64,000 nt of DNA, from contig BSBM01001719.1 in assembly GCA_027924585.1 (NCBI GenBank), positions 11,427,001 through 11,491,000 on the forward strand, given 5' to 3'. Both the position numbers and the translations under genes were made by a program. Below the pieces are notes generated by a model. It was not told where the DNA came from and did not search any database. It was given only the letters and a program-made list of their open reading frames with translations. The first letter of the stretch is position 1. Each line of letters opens with the position of its first letter. The DNA is from Larix kaempferi. Lineage: Eukaryota; Streptophyta; Pinopsida; Pinales; Pinaceae. Shown one piece after another: positions 45,445-56,085 of the stretch.

Positions 45445-46466
45445 ATGAATGTAGAACAAGGCAGCAGTATACAAGAAAATCTAAATTCCCCACCACGAGA
45501 GCAAGAAATTGTGGTGGAACTCAACTCAAATTTAGAGAAATCCTTGCAGCATCTATAGGCAAGTTCCATATTTTCAGAGACGAGAATATGCAAGAAAGAA
45601 GAGAACAGCGGGCTATAAATGAAGCCTTACTCTAAAGCCTAACAGGGGCAAAATCACGTGAACATCCTACTCTTTCCGTCAACACTTTTAACACAAGGAA
45701 AGCAGCCAGTTACAAGATAGGAGAGCAAGAAGGACACAAATTGGAACCATTGGAAGAGGACTGTAAGAGCTCTTACAATGAAAATGGCTCCCCACCTCCT
45801 TGCAAGAGGAGGAGGAAGAGTGATGGCAGTTTGTAGGGAGAGTTCAGAAAGATAAAAGCCCCAACTTATGACGGAGAAATCAACTCAGGGGAAAAGGCTG
45901 AAGAATGGTTGTTAGGGATGAATAAATACTTTAAAGTCCGTAATTACTCCAGTGAGATGCAAGCCCGACTAGCCATATACAACCTACATGGTAAAGCTGT
46001 CAGATGGTGGCGGGAATTGAAACACACTAAGGGACAAGAACTACGAGACATAACCTGGGAGACTTTCAGCAGGATATTCCAGGACAAGTATATGTCTGAA
46101 AGATTCTTTGACAAGAAAATAAAATAATTCCATGAGTTAAAAATGGGCTCCCTGACTATGGAAGCATTCATAAACCGGTTCTTAGACTTGCTACACTATG
46201 TGCCTTATATTAAGGACGAGAAGATGAAAATTCAGCAGTTCTTAGGTGGGCTGCCACCAAAATTTGAGAGAAGATATAATTTGACATGCCCAAAACCCTG
46301 GATAAACCCTACATAAAGCCAGGATGTGCTATGAGCATGGGCATCCAAGGAATGACAACATCAATAGAAATAGAGATAGATTCAGAACCTTCTCAGACAA
46401 CCGCAGACCGGGTTTTAAACCCCCACCTTTTCGGAAACATAACAACAGTTTTCCACCCAATAGAGT
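45445..46466 (+). pseudogene. Ty3/gypsy gag remnant, copy A3
   Basis: Starts at the same ATG context (AAAAATGAATGTAGAACAAGG) as A1 and A2. The capsid segment FKVRNYSSEMQARLAIYNLH with AVRWWRELKHTKGQEL (45,920-46,060) is the best preserved of the three copies. Stops occur early (about 45,558, 45,600, 45,834 and 46,126), with an indel near 46,262. It is cut at 46,466, in the Pro-rich linker, by the LTR starting TGTTAACACCC. Zinc knuckle and pol are absent. Confidence 0.88.
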
Positions 46467-47538
46467 GTTAACACCCAAATTGACCCCCAGGCTGTAAGAA
46501 GGGTAATTTGGGGTAACCACTAACCAATCTTTGGACTGATGTTACTGACCCAACACAGTTTGAGAGGGCTCTCTCAATAAACTAATGAAAAATTGGAAGT
46601 AATCAAGGGCATCAACCATGAAAAAGGAACACCAGCATTCATTCTCAAGATGTTCTATTAAAACATACACAGAAGGTCAGATTTATGTAGGACAAGTTTT
46701 ACTCCTGTAAACCATTGGTGGAGAACAACAGGGATCTATATTGGGAAATGGAGTCAATTCAAGTATAACATAAACATTATTATCAAATGCTTAGCAGATA
46801 CATTCACACATAAGCAAGGTAGCAACCAGCTAGTATTCAAAGTGATTTTAATTGGTGAAACAGAAGAAAGATTAACAATCCATTGATATAAGGCATACAC
46901 AGATGAATCCTATACCAACTTTAGCAGAAATATTTTGTGAAATACTTTGTAAGAAATGAACAAGGCATATTTTTTATGAATCCCATTTAGATACTACATT
47001 GAACCAAGTACGAAGGAATGTTAGCAATATGGATTAACAAAGGAAAGAAACACATATCACATAGGAAAGGAAAACAGACTACCAGACCGATTCCACAGGA
47101 ATCTCTGAAAAACGCATGTAATCTTCTGACACTTTTATTCAAAAAATATCTCAAAATAACAACAGTAGACAAAATATGGAGAGTTCCAAAAGTTCTCCCC
47201 CCTTTTCCATTTGAAATTATATGGAACTTATAGTGGCCTGGAGTCTCATACTCGGCCCATTTGAAACAGAAATTAGTTACAATTCAGGGACACCTCCTCA
47301 TAGTTCAGATGTCACTATCATAAAATAGAAAATATAACAAGATAAGCTCAATCGCTTTCTTGCATTTGTCGGTATGTCGTTAATCAATATAAAAAATATT
47401 GAAGTATATGTCCAATGGTGAAACTTCAGTACATAATGGGAAACCCACTGCCACGTCCTGGAAAATCAAAACCCTAGATATATCCTAAGCTTTTCTATCA
47501 AAAATAAATTGGTATTTAAAAATGCACAGATCTGAGAT

Positions 47539-49927
47539 TTAAGGGATAGCATCTGCCAGCGGAGCATGATAGGTATATTTCATCTTCCCGTATTTCTCTA
47601 CAGGTGCCCAAAGTTCAGGTGTTGGTATGTTGTAAGTTGTCATCTCTTTCTCCAGGACTCTGATGTTAAGTTGATCAACAAAAGACATAGGTGGAAGCCC
47701 TTCTCCAATAGAAATCAATCTGTACAGCATTGTACACCACTTAGCTATACCGCATTTCAAAGATAGGTCATGGGCCGCCTTAACTTAAAAATTGGGGATG
47801 GGGAATATGCAAATGAAGCAAATAGGCAGACTAGCTGGGTGATAGAATGTGCATAACATAAAATGCTGCCACCTTAGTCGTGGGCTTTCACATGACCATA
47901 CCAATTTAGAAAAACACCCTCGTCGAAAGATTCTCTGTCTGGCTTCTTTTCGGTAAAGGAGTAGAAGGTATCCCTTCCGTAGGGAGTATTAGATCCTTGA
48001 AAATTTCTACTTCTTGGCAGGTCTCCTGTTTGCTTTCTTCGTAGGTTTCTTCTCTCTTCATCTGCTGCTATAATCTCTTACCTGTCTGTTTTTCTTGGGG
48101 ATTGTCTCCTATATGACCGTGAACTATGGGAGGTAAATAAATGTGTTCTTCCTCCATCTCGGACAACACATGTCCTGGTACAATTACTACTTTGGTTCCT
48201 TGTTCTATCTCCATGTCCTGATACAGACTGTAAACCATACCAAGACAGAGGAAACTGCCACCTTTTTAGGCATGAGTTAAGAGCCTAGGAGATCAGGTTT
48301 ATAACAACCCATAACGACGGCATCCCCACGTGAATAATTCTGCTTATGCTTTTCTGACTGGACCTTCAAAATGATTTGGTATGATGACTTAGGCTTGAAA
48401 TGGCAGCAGTGATTTGGCATGATGACTGAAACTTTGAAATGACATCAGATATATTTGGTCGTACTTTTCTGGCCATATAGAAAAGACATTCAATTGCGTT
48501 GATGTGGTTTAGCTCATGCGGCAATCATTGAAATATTCGGGACTTTTCCTATATTTCCCAATCATTGAAAGGAGTTTTATATCATAACTTTTCTTATATT
48601 GCCCAAACTGCTCTTCTTCTACAATTAACCTTTGCCAAATGAATTCAAGGGAAAAAACCCTCAAAGTCAAAAATGCTGGCAAAAAGTATGGTTCATGTAC
48701 AAAACCATACCCCCTTATCATTGTGGCATCTTTCAGCAAGAACCAGTCGCCAACAGCTAGTTCATCCTTCAACTGCATCGGGGTTTGCATCTCTGGTAGT
48801 ACTCTGGGTAGTTCTTCTTCAAATATAACTTTATACATAGGAGATAGAATTTAATTCATGCAATTGAAAACATTATCCTAAAAATTCCCTGTAAAGACTA
48901 TCTGAGAGAACCTTAATTCGTCTGCACTGCTATGCAGAATCATTTTGGTCAAATATGCCTGGAACCCAAAAAATATGGTATTTTCGAAACAACTTAACTG
49001 TGCATGTATTTTTTCTGCCAAAAATTCCTCAAACTTGAGGGATGGTACTGACTCACTTCTCGCCTTTGGGGAACTAACACTAATCCTGAACAACAGGCTT
49101 AGTTGTACTTCAGTTATCCATAAGTCTGAGTCTAAACCTAAAAACTAAGCTATCAAAGAAAAAACCAATTGGGTGTTGTCATCAAAAAGGTTGACGTCCA
49201 ATGGGTAGGGGGTGTTTGCAATTTCTACATAAGGTTTTAAACAGGTATCAAGGAAAGCTTTACGGATTTCAGGGGAAATTTTCCTTTATAGAGTAATGAC
49301 CGACTCTTCAGAGGAACTTTCGGGGCTTAGGGTTGGAGACTCTGGTATGGCAAGGGTATTTCGGATGACGACAACGTCGATATTACAGATGATTTTGGAC
49401 TTCTTGGTGTTCATTATCACTCGTTGGGGTTCTGAGTAATTCAATGAACACCATGACACAAACTCTCGGAAAGGCATTATCTGTTCCAGGCAAAAGAAAA
49501 TGAAAAAGGACTGATGGACTCTATGGACATCTAACCCTTGTTCAAGCAGGGCTTTCATCCTTCTTTTAACTTCTGGTATAGGGAGCCAAAGAAATAGGTC
49601 AAACACATCACAATCTCTGTCTTCTAGGGTTACTCTGACCTTAGAGATATTAGAAACTAGTTCGTCTACCATTCTATAATTATAAAACACACTACATCCT
49701 GTAAATAAAGGAGTTTGGGACCCTACCTATTACGGGAAGCTTGAGAGCGACTTTTCACCTGTCGTCCTTTTCAGCTTCTGCACTTCCAGAAGCTTCCAAC
49801 TCCTACAGGTCCAAGAAAGAAATGTCCATTTTACGCATGTGGGGTTATATATATAAAAATTCTCTGGATAACTTTTGCTCACTTTCACTGGCTGTCCCTC
49901 TTTCCCGTCCGTCGATCTGCTAGGCAT
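47539..49927 (-). pseudogene. Broken coding region of unknown function inside the LTR
   Basis: From MPSRSTDGKEGQPVKV (49,927) one frame runs to 48,509, about 470 codons with roughly five stops (near 49,730, 49,286, 49,146, 48,876 and 48,855). Then, in another frame, comes a C-terminal piece at 47,760-47,539 (PTPELWAPVEKYGKMKYTYH). Recognisable blocks are WLPIPEVKRRMKALLEQGLD, FREFVSWCSLNYSEPQRVIM, IRNTLAIPE, FFGFQAYLTKMILHSSADEL, GDWFLLKDATMIRGYGFVHE and LPAFLTLRVFSLEFIWQRL. The protein looks soluble, with no membrane segments. It has the feel of conifer repeat-associated hypothetical proteins, but I cannot name a domain. Such long conserved frame relics suggest it was once translated. Confidence 0.55.
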
Positions 49928-50640
49928 TGCTTTTGGTTCATTGATCTAATCCCTTTTTTAACTTTTCTGATTTGACATCTTTTCATCTCCACCGTAGGAT
50001 CCTCTATTGGCTTTAAATCTTAGCCATCCATCGTACCTAACCACATCTAAGGATATGGTGGTATTGCAACCCGTCCTCAGGTTTTGGGTTACCATTTAAT
50101 ATTCCTCGCGAGGTGCTTGGGTGTTGACACCCGGTAGATGGTATGCACTCTCGCAACCGCCTTCTCTGCTTATCTGGATTGCTCTTTTACCTTGCCATGA
50201 TCACTGAGGAGTGTTGATCTTGCCTTTAGCCTATCTACGATGGGGATCTTTCCAAGTGTTATAGATTTTCAGCACTCTCACCGGTGGGGCCTATTGTGTT
50301 ATCAACCTTGCATCTCTCATATCTGACGGCCGTAGATCTGATCTCCTTTGTTGCGAGCCGTTGATCTGCGCTGAACTCCATGCCAAATGTGACAACTTGT
50401 CTTCCGCACCGTCGGATCTCTCACCATGCGAAGTGCATCGTTGATCCTCTATCTTGCCCTTCCACTATGGTGGTATCCCAAGCCTCCTGGCAGTTTTTAC
50501 TTATCGTCGAAATTCTCATGCGAGGGCTCCTCCGACTGCCATCTGTCCTGGTGGTTTATCTATCGCGACCACTTTCTTGTGCTTTCTTCCACAACTTCAC
50601 GATGCGAGGGCGATCAGTGGACCGTGGATCTCTTTCGCGC
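49905..50640 (+). repeat. Dispersed CCGTNGATCT motifs
   Basis: At least six variants occur: CCGTCGATCTG (49,908), CCGTAGGATCC (49,990), GCCGTAGATCTG (50,329), GCCGTTGATCTG (50,356), CCGTCGGATCTC (50,409) and CCGTGGATCTC (50,621). They lie in a CT-rich region before the TATA box, possible promoter elements of the LTR. Confidence 0.5.
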
Positions 50641-50932
50641 ACCGGATCAATGGTTGGGACCTGTCGGAGCTTTATCTTCCACTTTATTTTCTTTTCGACT
50701 ATATATTATTGGTCGTTTTACCCAATTTTGATTATTTGGGCTACCTCCTTATGCCTAATGTGCCCAAACCCTTCATTTTTTCATTATCTCCTTTCCATCT
50801 GAGTTGTTTTCCTGTCCTTAGCAACCTGGACATGACTAGGGATGGGGTTTTAACCATCTCTTCAATGAATTCCCTGGTGGAGTCAGCCCTTCTCTTAGGA
50901 CTTGTGCAAAAAAATTTATAGGTGCCAACAAC

Positions 50933-50948
50933 TGGCTCCAGCCGGGGA
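50933..50948 (+). other. Primer-binding-site-like sequence
   Basis: TGGCTCCAGCCGGGGA follows the CCAACA end of the long LTR by two bases. It resembles TGGCGCCGTTGCCGGGGA apart from two missing bases and two changes. Confidence 0.5.
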
Positions 50949-50991
50949 TGCTATCCTCCCTGCGAGGTAGCAAAGAATTTTGTAGACTAAG

Positions 50992-51303
50992 TGCCTAATC
51001 CATTGGGCAGTTCAAACTTAAGAGTCAACGACTTCCTCCAAATTCTTAGAATTGTAACTGCATCTACCGCATATCTAGGCTTCCCACACATGAAAAGAAA
51101 AAGGAACCATGGCTAGCCTTCTAGACCTTATCTTCTTTTCTTTAGGGTTTCAAGTCTTTCAGGTTTGTCGTCAGAAATTTTAAAACAACTGTAAAACAAA
51201 TGAAAAATATATACATAGGATAGGGTACATGAGATACCTGCTTCCCTCAAGACAGGTAATGTTTTAGGAATCTCCCATTGATTGGACCTCCTGACTAGGC
51301 AGA
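50992..51303 (-). repeat. Direct repeat copy 1 (3' region of aRNH gypsy family)
   Basis: About 310 bases starting AATCCATTGGGC are repeated in the same orientation at 63,692-64,000 with a few percent of changes. It covers the end of the minus-strand pol and the following untranslated region. The two copies mark two members of one family. Confidence 0.9.
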
Positions 51304-52524
51304 TCCATCCTGATGTTCCAAGACAAAAGAATTTATTCATCGGACTACTGCAATAATGTACGACCCCATCCACATATGGTCAAACTTTCCATGTTATTCT
51401 TCTTTAGGGGCGTTCCATTTCAGAACTAGGTCATTGACCTGAAAATAATCCTCCTTGGCCTTTTTGTCGAAGGATTCCTTCATTTTTTCTTGATGGATTT
51501 CTACTTTGTCATATGCCTTATTCCTTAGCTCATTCAGCTCAACTATCTGATTTACTCTTCTTTGCATGTGATTTGGTTCTTCTTCTATTCCCTATAATAA
51601 CCTCATGACAGGAAAACCTAGGGATGCTGGAAAAATCACTTCGACTCCATACACCAACTGGAATGGTGACATTCCAATGGCTCTTTTCGTAATAATTCTG
51701 TCATCCCACAGAGCATACTTTAAATGTGTATGCCAAGATCTCTTGTTATCTTCTAACATCTTTTTTATGATTCTTACCAGGCTCTTGTTTGAAGACTCTA
51801 CTAGTCCATTTCCTTGAGCGTAATAAGTTGTGGAATGATTTAGGCTGATATGGTACTTATGGAAGAAATTAATCATCTTTTTGGAACAGAAAGCTGGAGC
51901 ATTATCAGTCACAATTCTTTTGGGGCATCTTAATCTGGACAGGATGTTATCTTCCATAAAATGCATGATTACTCCTTCAGTCGCTCTTCTCGTAGGTATG
52001 GCTTCTATCCATTTGGTAAAATAATCAGTAGCCGTTAGGATCCATCTGTGCTGTCCGGAGGAGTTTGGGTTTATTTCCGCAATGAAATCTAAACCCCATT
52101 GTTGAAAAGGTGCTTCCACTATGATAGGATGTAGAGGGAGGGAAACAACCTTTCTTTTTCCATCAAAAATCTAACATTGGTGACAAACCACAGTCTCTTT
52201 GTAAACATCAGAAAACATAGTGGGCCAGTAAAACCCTGATCTCAGGATTTTGTTTACTGTCGCTTTCCAGGAATGATGTCCCCCGCAGTCCCCTTTGTGG
52301 AGTTCTTCTTTTATGTGTTTAGCTTCTTCTTCAATCAAACAATTTAGTAGCACCCCTCCAGGGTCTTTCCAATACAGGTACTGGTTCATGATACAGTATT
52401 TGGCAGCTTTTAGTTTTATAGATATGGCACTACTTTTGCTTAACCCTGCAGGTGCCTGTAAATTTTGTAGTACAAAAACAATGTCAGTATACCAAGGAGA
52501 CTCAAAGAATTCAGGTTTCACCTA
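51128..52524 (-). pseudogene. Gypsy integrase (aRNH-type element)
   Basis: The zinc-binding domain (52,521-52,171) has HKGDCGGHHSWKATVNKIL, then YWPTMFSDVYKETVVCHQC. The catalytic core has WGLDFIAEINPN (52,097), VTDNAPAFCSKK and NGLVESSNKSLVRII, so D, D and E are all kept. The core continues to GMSPFQLVYGVEV. The C-terminal part down to 51,128 is poorly conserved (CLGTSGWICLVRRSNQWEIP). A stop lies between the zinc and core domains (about 52,170) and another near 51,590. It follows RT-RNase H directly. Confidence 0.9.
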
Positions 52525-52539
52525 TATGTTTGCATCCAG

Positions 52540-53875
52540 CTAGTTTGGTTGGTTCTCCAAAAAATTTAACTGCAAGGAGTCACGATTTTCTTCAGTCATT
52601 AATTTTTCTAATCCCTGGCCCATCACCAGTTTAGTGGGCTTTATCTCTAGATCATATTCCAGTAACACGGCAATCCACTTGGCCCTTCTACCTTCAGGAT
52701 CATACTAGGTCAAAATGCTTTTCAAAGCACTATTTCGGACATAAGCAATGATGTGTGAGTGTATAATATAAAACCTGAAATCTTCCAGAGATTTTATGAG
52801 AACATAGGCCTGTTTCTCCATGATATCATATTTCAGTTCCCCTTCTCTCAGCACTCTGCTGAAAAAAGCAATCGGTTGTTCATCATTTTGGTCATTTTTC
52901 TGCAACATCACCCCAGCTCTTATATGTTCAGATGCATATGAAAAAACTAAGAAATCGTTAGTAAATTTTGGGCTAGCCAACACTGGAGCTTCGGTGATGG
53001 CTGTCTTGATCCCTTTAAAAGAATATCTGGCCTCTTCGGTCCACTTTATTTTATTCTCTTTTCTTAGCATATTGGTAATACTCCTCATTATTTCGGCAAA
53101 ACTTGGTATGAATCCCCTTAAAAAACCTCCTTGGCCAATGAAATATTGTATTTCCTTTTTGCTTCTGGGATCTCCTACTTTCTGAATATCACTAATCCTC
53201 TCAGGATCAATTTTTATCCCATCTTTGGCGATGATATTCCCTAAAAGCTTAGCTTCATCCAGAGCAAAAAAGGATTTTTTGGGATTCAAGGAAATGCCAT
53301 ATGTCCTACATTTTATGAAAACTCTCTCCAAATGCTTGAGATGTTCTTCATCTGACTTTGAAAAAACCGTTATATCGTCCATGTATACTACCACAAATTT
53401 GTCTTTTTTTTTCAGCAAACACAATATCCATAGCTCTTTGGAAGGTGGCTCCAACGTTTATCAAACCAAATGGCATCTTAGCGTACATGAAAGTTCCCCA
53501 AGGAGTTGTAAAAGCGGTTTTCTCCTGGTCTTCTGGGCACACTTTGATCTGATTATATCCTGAGAAACTATCCATGCTGGAAATTCTTTCGGCTCCTATC
53601 ACCTACTGTAAGATATGCTCCATTTTAGGTAGAGGGTAATTGTCTTTCATTGATGCTCTGTTCAGGTTCCTGAAATCAATACAGATTCTAATTTCTCCAC
53701 TTTTTTTTCTGACTGGGACCAGATTTGCTATCCATTGTGAGAACCTTAAGGTAACAATTATCTTTGCATTGAAAAGTTTTTTGACTTCTTTCTCTATGAT
53801 ATCTGTTAACTTAGGATTGATTCTCCTTAATTTTTTCTTAAAAGGTTTCTCACCTGGCTTGAGTGGAATGGTATG
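52540..53875 (-). pseudogene. Gypsy reverse transcriptase and RNase H (aRNH-type element)
   Basis: RT begins near 53,870 (LKPGEKPFKKKLRRINPKL) with IRICIDFRNLNRASMKDNYP, SMDSFSGYNQIKV, FTTPWGTFMYAKMPFGLINV and the catalytic box YMDD (53,377). A one-base slip in an A/T run near 53,402 separates RT into two frames, and a stop lies at about 53,604. The connection and RNase H follow: KIKWTEEARYSFKGIKTAIT, LVFSYASEHIRAGVML, PIAFFSRVLREGELKYDIME, RFYIIHSHIIAYV. Two of the usual RNase H acids look changed (SYAS for TDAS, YVRN for TDH). It ends in ...LVMGQGLEKLMTEEN near 52,590. Confidence 0.92.
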
Positions 53876-54790
53876 CTATATGATTGAGGTATCATACTCC
53901 TTTAAGTCTTCATAGGTCCAGGTGAAAGCATCAGTGTGTCTTTTCATTAATTCTACATCGCGTCCTTTCTTGTCAGCATGTAACCTTTTAGACAATTTTA
54001 CCATCCGAGGGTCTTTCTCTGTACCCAAGTTTTGATCTTCTACTAGTTCGTGGGAAGGTTCAAATTTTGGGTTTTTAGCTACATCATCTTGATCAAATAG
54101 ATTTTCTAGGGGTATCAGACCTTTAGGAATGTAATTGTTCTTCAGTTGGATAATATTCTTACCACCCATTCTGCTTTTCCACTTTTTGTTTTTAGTTTCC
54201 TCTTCTGCATTCTCTCCCTCTACCAGGTTTTCCAGGTTTTCATTTTCAGTATCAATATGCACATTTGCAAACTCATCAGAAAGTTCTAAAAATCTCCTGA
54301 GCTGTAAGTCGTCTTCAAATACCTGCCAATACTTAGAATTATCAGGAATAGAGGGTCTGTTTATTATTTTGACCTCAGACTTAGCTTGAGAGAAGATTGG
54401 GGTCTTAAATCCTCCCGCAGTAGTTGCCAAAGAGTCTGCTACATCATTTTCATGTCTCGGTATTACTCTAATCTTGTGTTCCATGAAAAAATTCCCAAAG
54501 AACTCCCAAGCTTCATTTCTATATGCCCTCATTCTTGGATGTTTGGCTTGGTAACTATCATTTATCTGGTCCACTACCAACTCAGAGTCTCCAAACACTT
54601 CTATCTTCTTAGCTCCCAAGTCTTTTAGAGCCCACAATCCCAATAGTAATGCTTCCTATTTGGAAACATTATTAGTGCATTCAAATGTTAGCTTGTATGA
54701 AAGTGCCCTGGACTCCTTGTTGGGAGGAATGATCCAAACCCCTGCTCCAGTACCATTCTTGCTCACAGAACCATCAAAATACATTTTCCA
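53876..54790 (-). pseudogene. Additional RNase H domain upstream of RT
   Basis: A second, plant/archaeal-type RNase H sits between protease and RT. It shows KMYFDGSVSKNGTGAGVWII (54,787), FECTNN then EALLLGLWALKDLGAKKIEV, GDSELVVDQIND and ENDVADSLA, giving the D, E, D, D set. It is followed by a long acidic linker (DTENENLENLVEGENAEEE) and the lead-in to RT. A stop replaces the Tyr before the E (about 54,660), with a frameshift at the protease side. Commonly described Tat/Ogre elements carry this extra domain between RT-RNase H and integrase, so this order is unusual. Confidence 0.85.
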
Positions 54791-55479
54791 CTAGCCTTCT
54801 TCATTTTTTTCTCTTTCAGAAGCTTCATATCTAGCTGCAAATTCCTTATCTTCATTAACTTCCCTATATGAGGGAGGGTTAGGATCATAACGAGGACCAT
54901 CAACAACAAAAATGGAGCAGCCCATGTCTGTATCAACTGCATGTATAGGGTGATTCTCAAGTTTGCTTTTGCTGCTGAGACATATTCCATCCTGTTTTCT
55001 CTATATAATCTCCTATTTTCTCCAAACATGGGAATTGTGGCATAAGATAAGTCCATCTGCATAGTTCCCTTCAACTTTGAAACTTAGGATCTTGACAAAA
55101 GCATCCCAAACTTTGCAGGCACATCAACCACCGCCACATCCATCATGACACTTTTTGCAGGGATTTGGGTTAGAGTTACTACCATATTTTTAATCATCCC
55201 CAAACATGGCACTTTTCTCGAATCAAAGGAGAAAAGGTCTTGGTATGGCCTAGTCACCTCTAATCCTAGCTCTTTAAACACAGATTTTGGCATCAGGTTA
55301 TGAGATGCCCCAGAGTCTGTTAAGGCATTGTGCAAGATTTGATCGTGGACATTGAGGCTTAAATATAGAGGGACTTCTTCATCGCCTGGCTCTTCCAAGT
55401 TAGATCCAAAGATTATGGTGGGAGCATCAACAGACAATTCCAAAACATCATGTTGGTTTTCATTTTTTTCTTTAACCAT
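54791..55479 (-). pseudogene. Gypsy aspartic protease (aRNH-type element)
   Basis: Retropepsin domain with LYLSLNVHDQILHNALTDSG and ASHNLMPKSVF at 55,375-55,300; DSGAS is the active site. It continues to DVAVVDVPAKFGMLLSRS, where a stop falls at 55,084. The following KGTMQMDLSYATIPMFGENR keeps the family pattern up to about 54,960 before a frameshift. The product would cleave gag-pol. Upstream is the gag remnant, downstream the extra RNase H. Confidence 0.88.
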
Positions 55480-56085
55480 CCTTGTTATCTCTTCCGTTTA
55501 TTCATTATTTCTTAGTAGCTCATTAAGAGGGATGGAGATCTTTACCTTTGACAGTTCAACTCTGAGACTAAAAGTGGGGGCAGGTTTGACTACCTCTGTG
55601 ACTTCTAGTGGTTTAACCTCTTTTGAAGGTTGACCACCTCCTTCTTTATTTTCAGGTCTCTTATTTGCAACAACTCCTTGCTATTTCTCTTTCGGCTCAT
55701 CTACCGTCTGTTGAGTGACTGGAGGTTTGTTCAAAGGAAGCTTTCCTTTATTCATGGTAACTTCTCTATTTCTCAATTTCATCTTTCTTTGAAGATCATC
55801 CACAGCGTTTTGATAACCCATTAGGTATTGCTCAGATTCTAACTCAGGTCTGTTACTAGTACTTCCCTTGTTAAAGAAGTCATGTTCCCTTTCAGTCAAG
55901 TATATTTCATGGTCTTGTTGGCCTAAACTGACCCAGAGGTTTCAAATTAGACCCAGGTTCTTTGTGGTTCTCCCTTTGACCAACAAAACCCCTTCGCACC
56001 GAACCTTTCGGCAACAACCTGCGAGCAGGTTGAGGTCTCACACGAGGTGTATCTTTATGGGGTACTACGGAATCAGGTTTCCACA
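55480..56085 (-). pseudogene. Gag C-terminal remnant (aRNH-type element)
   Basis: Segment with LTEREHDFFNKGSTSNRPEL, EQYLMGYQNAVDDLQRKMKL and a Pro/Thr linker (55,900-55,681). Before it, in a shifted frame, is an Arg/Pro-rich stretch (RPQPARRLLPKGSVRRGFV) back to about 56,085. No zinc knuckle is visible. The start and capsid region are missing because another element's LTR begins near 56,086. Confidence 0.6.

Larger units (their letters stand above)
46467..50930 (+). mobile_element. Long putative LTR (about 4.5 kb)
   Basis: It begins TGTTAACACCCAAATTG exactly where A3 gag breaks, and ends GGTGCCAACA at 50,930, followed by AC and TGGCTCCAGCCGGGGA. That resembles a Tat-type primer site with a two-base gap. 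A TATA box (CTATATATTA, about 50,699) about 230 bases before the end fits plus orientation. An alternative end is GGTGTTGACA at 50,129, whose inverse (TGTCAACACCCAA) mirrors the start. A broken minus-strand coding region lies inside (47,539-49,927). If the element at 51,128-56,085 owns this LTR, the orientation would be minus; I cannot decide. Confidence 0.5.

Noticed and set aside
50380-50921. Plus-strand frames of 100-155 codons before 50,921
   Set aside because: Several frames are open at once in a CT-rich stretch; there is no recognisable domain, and the region has LTR promoter features.
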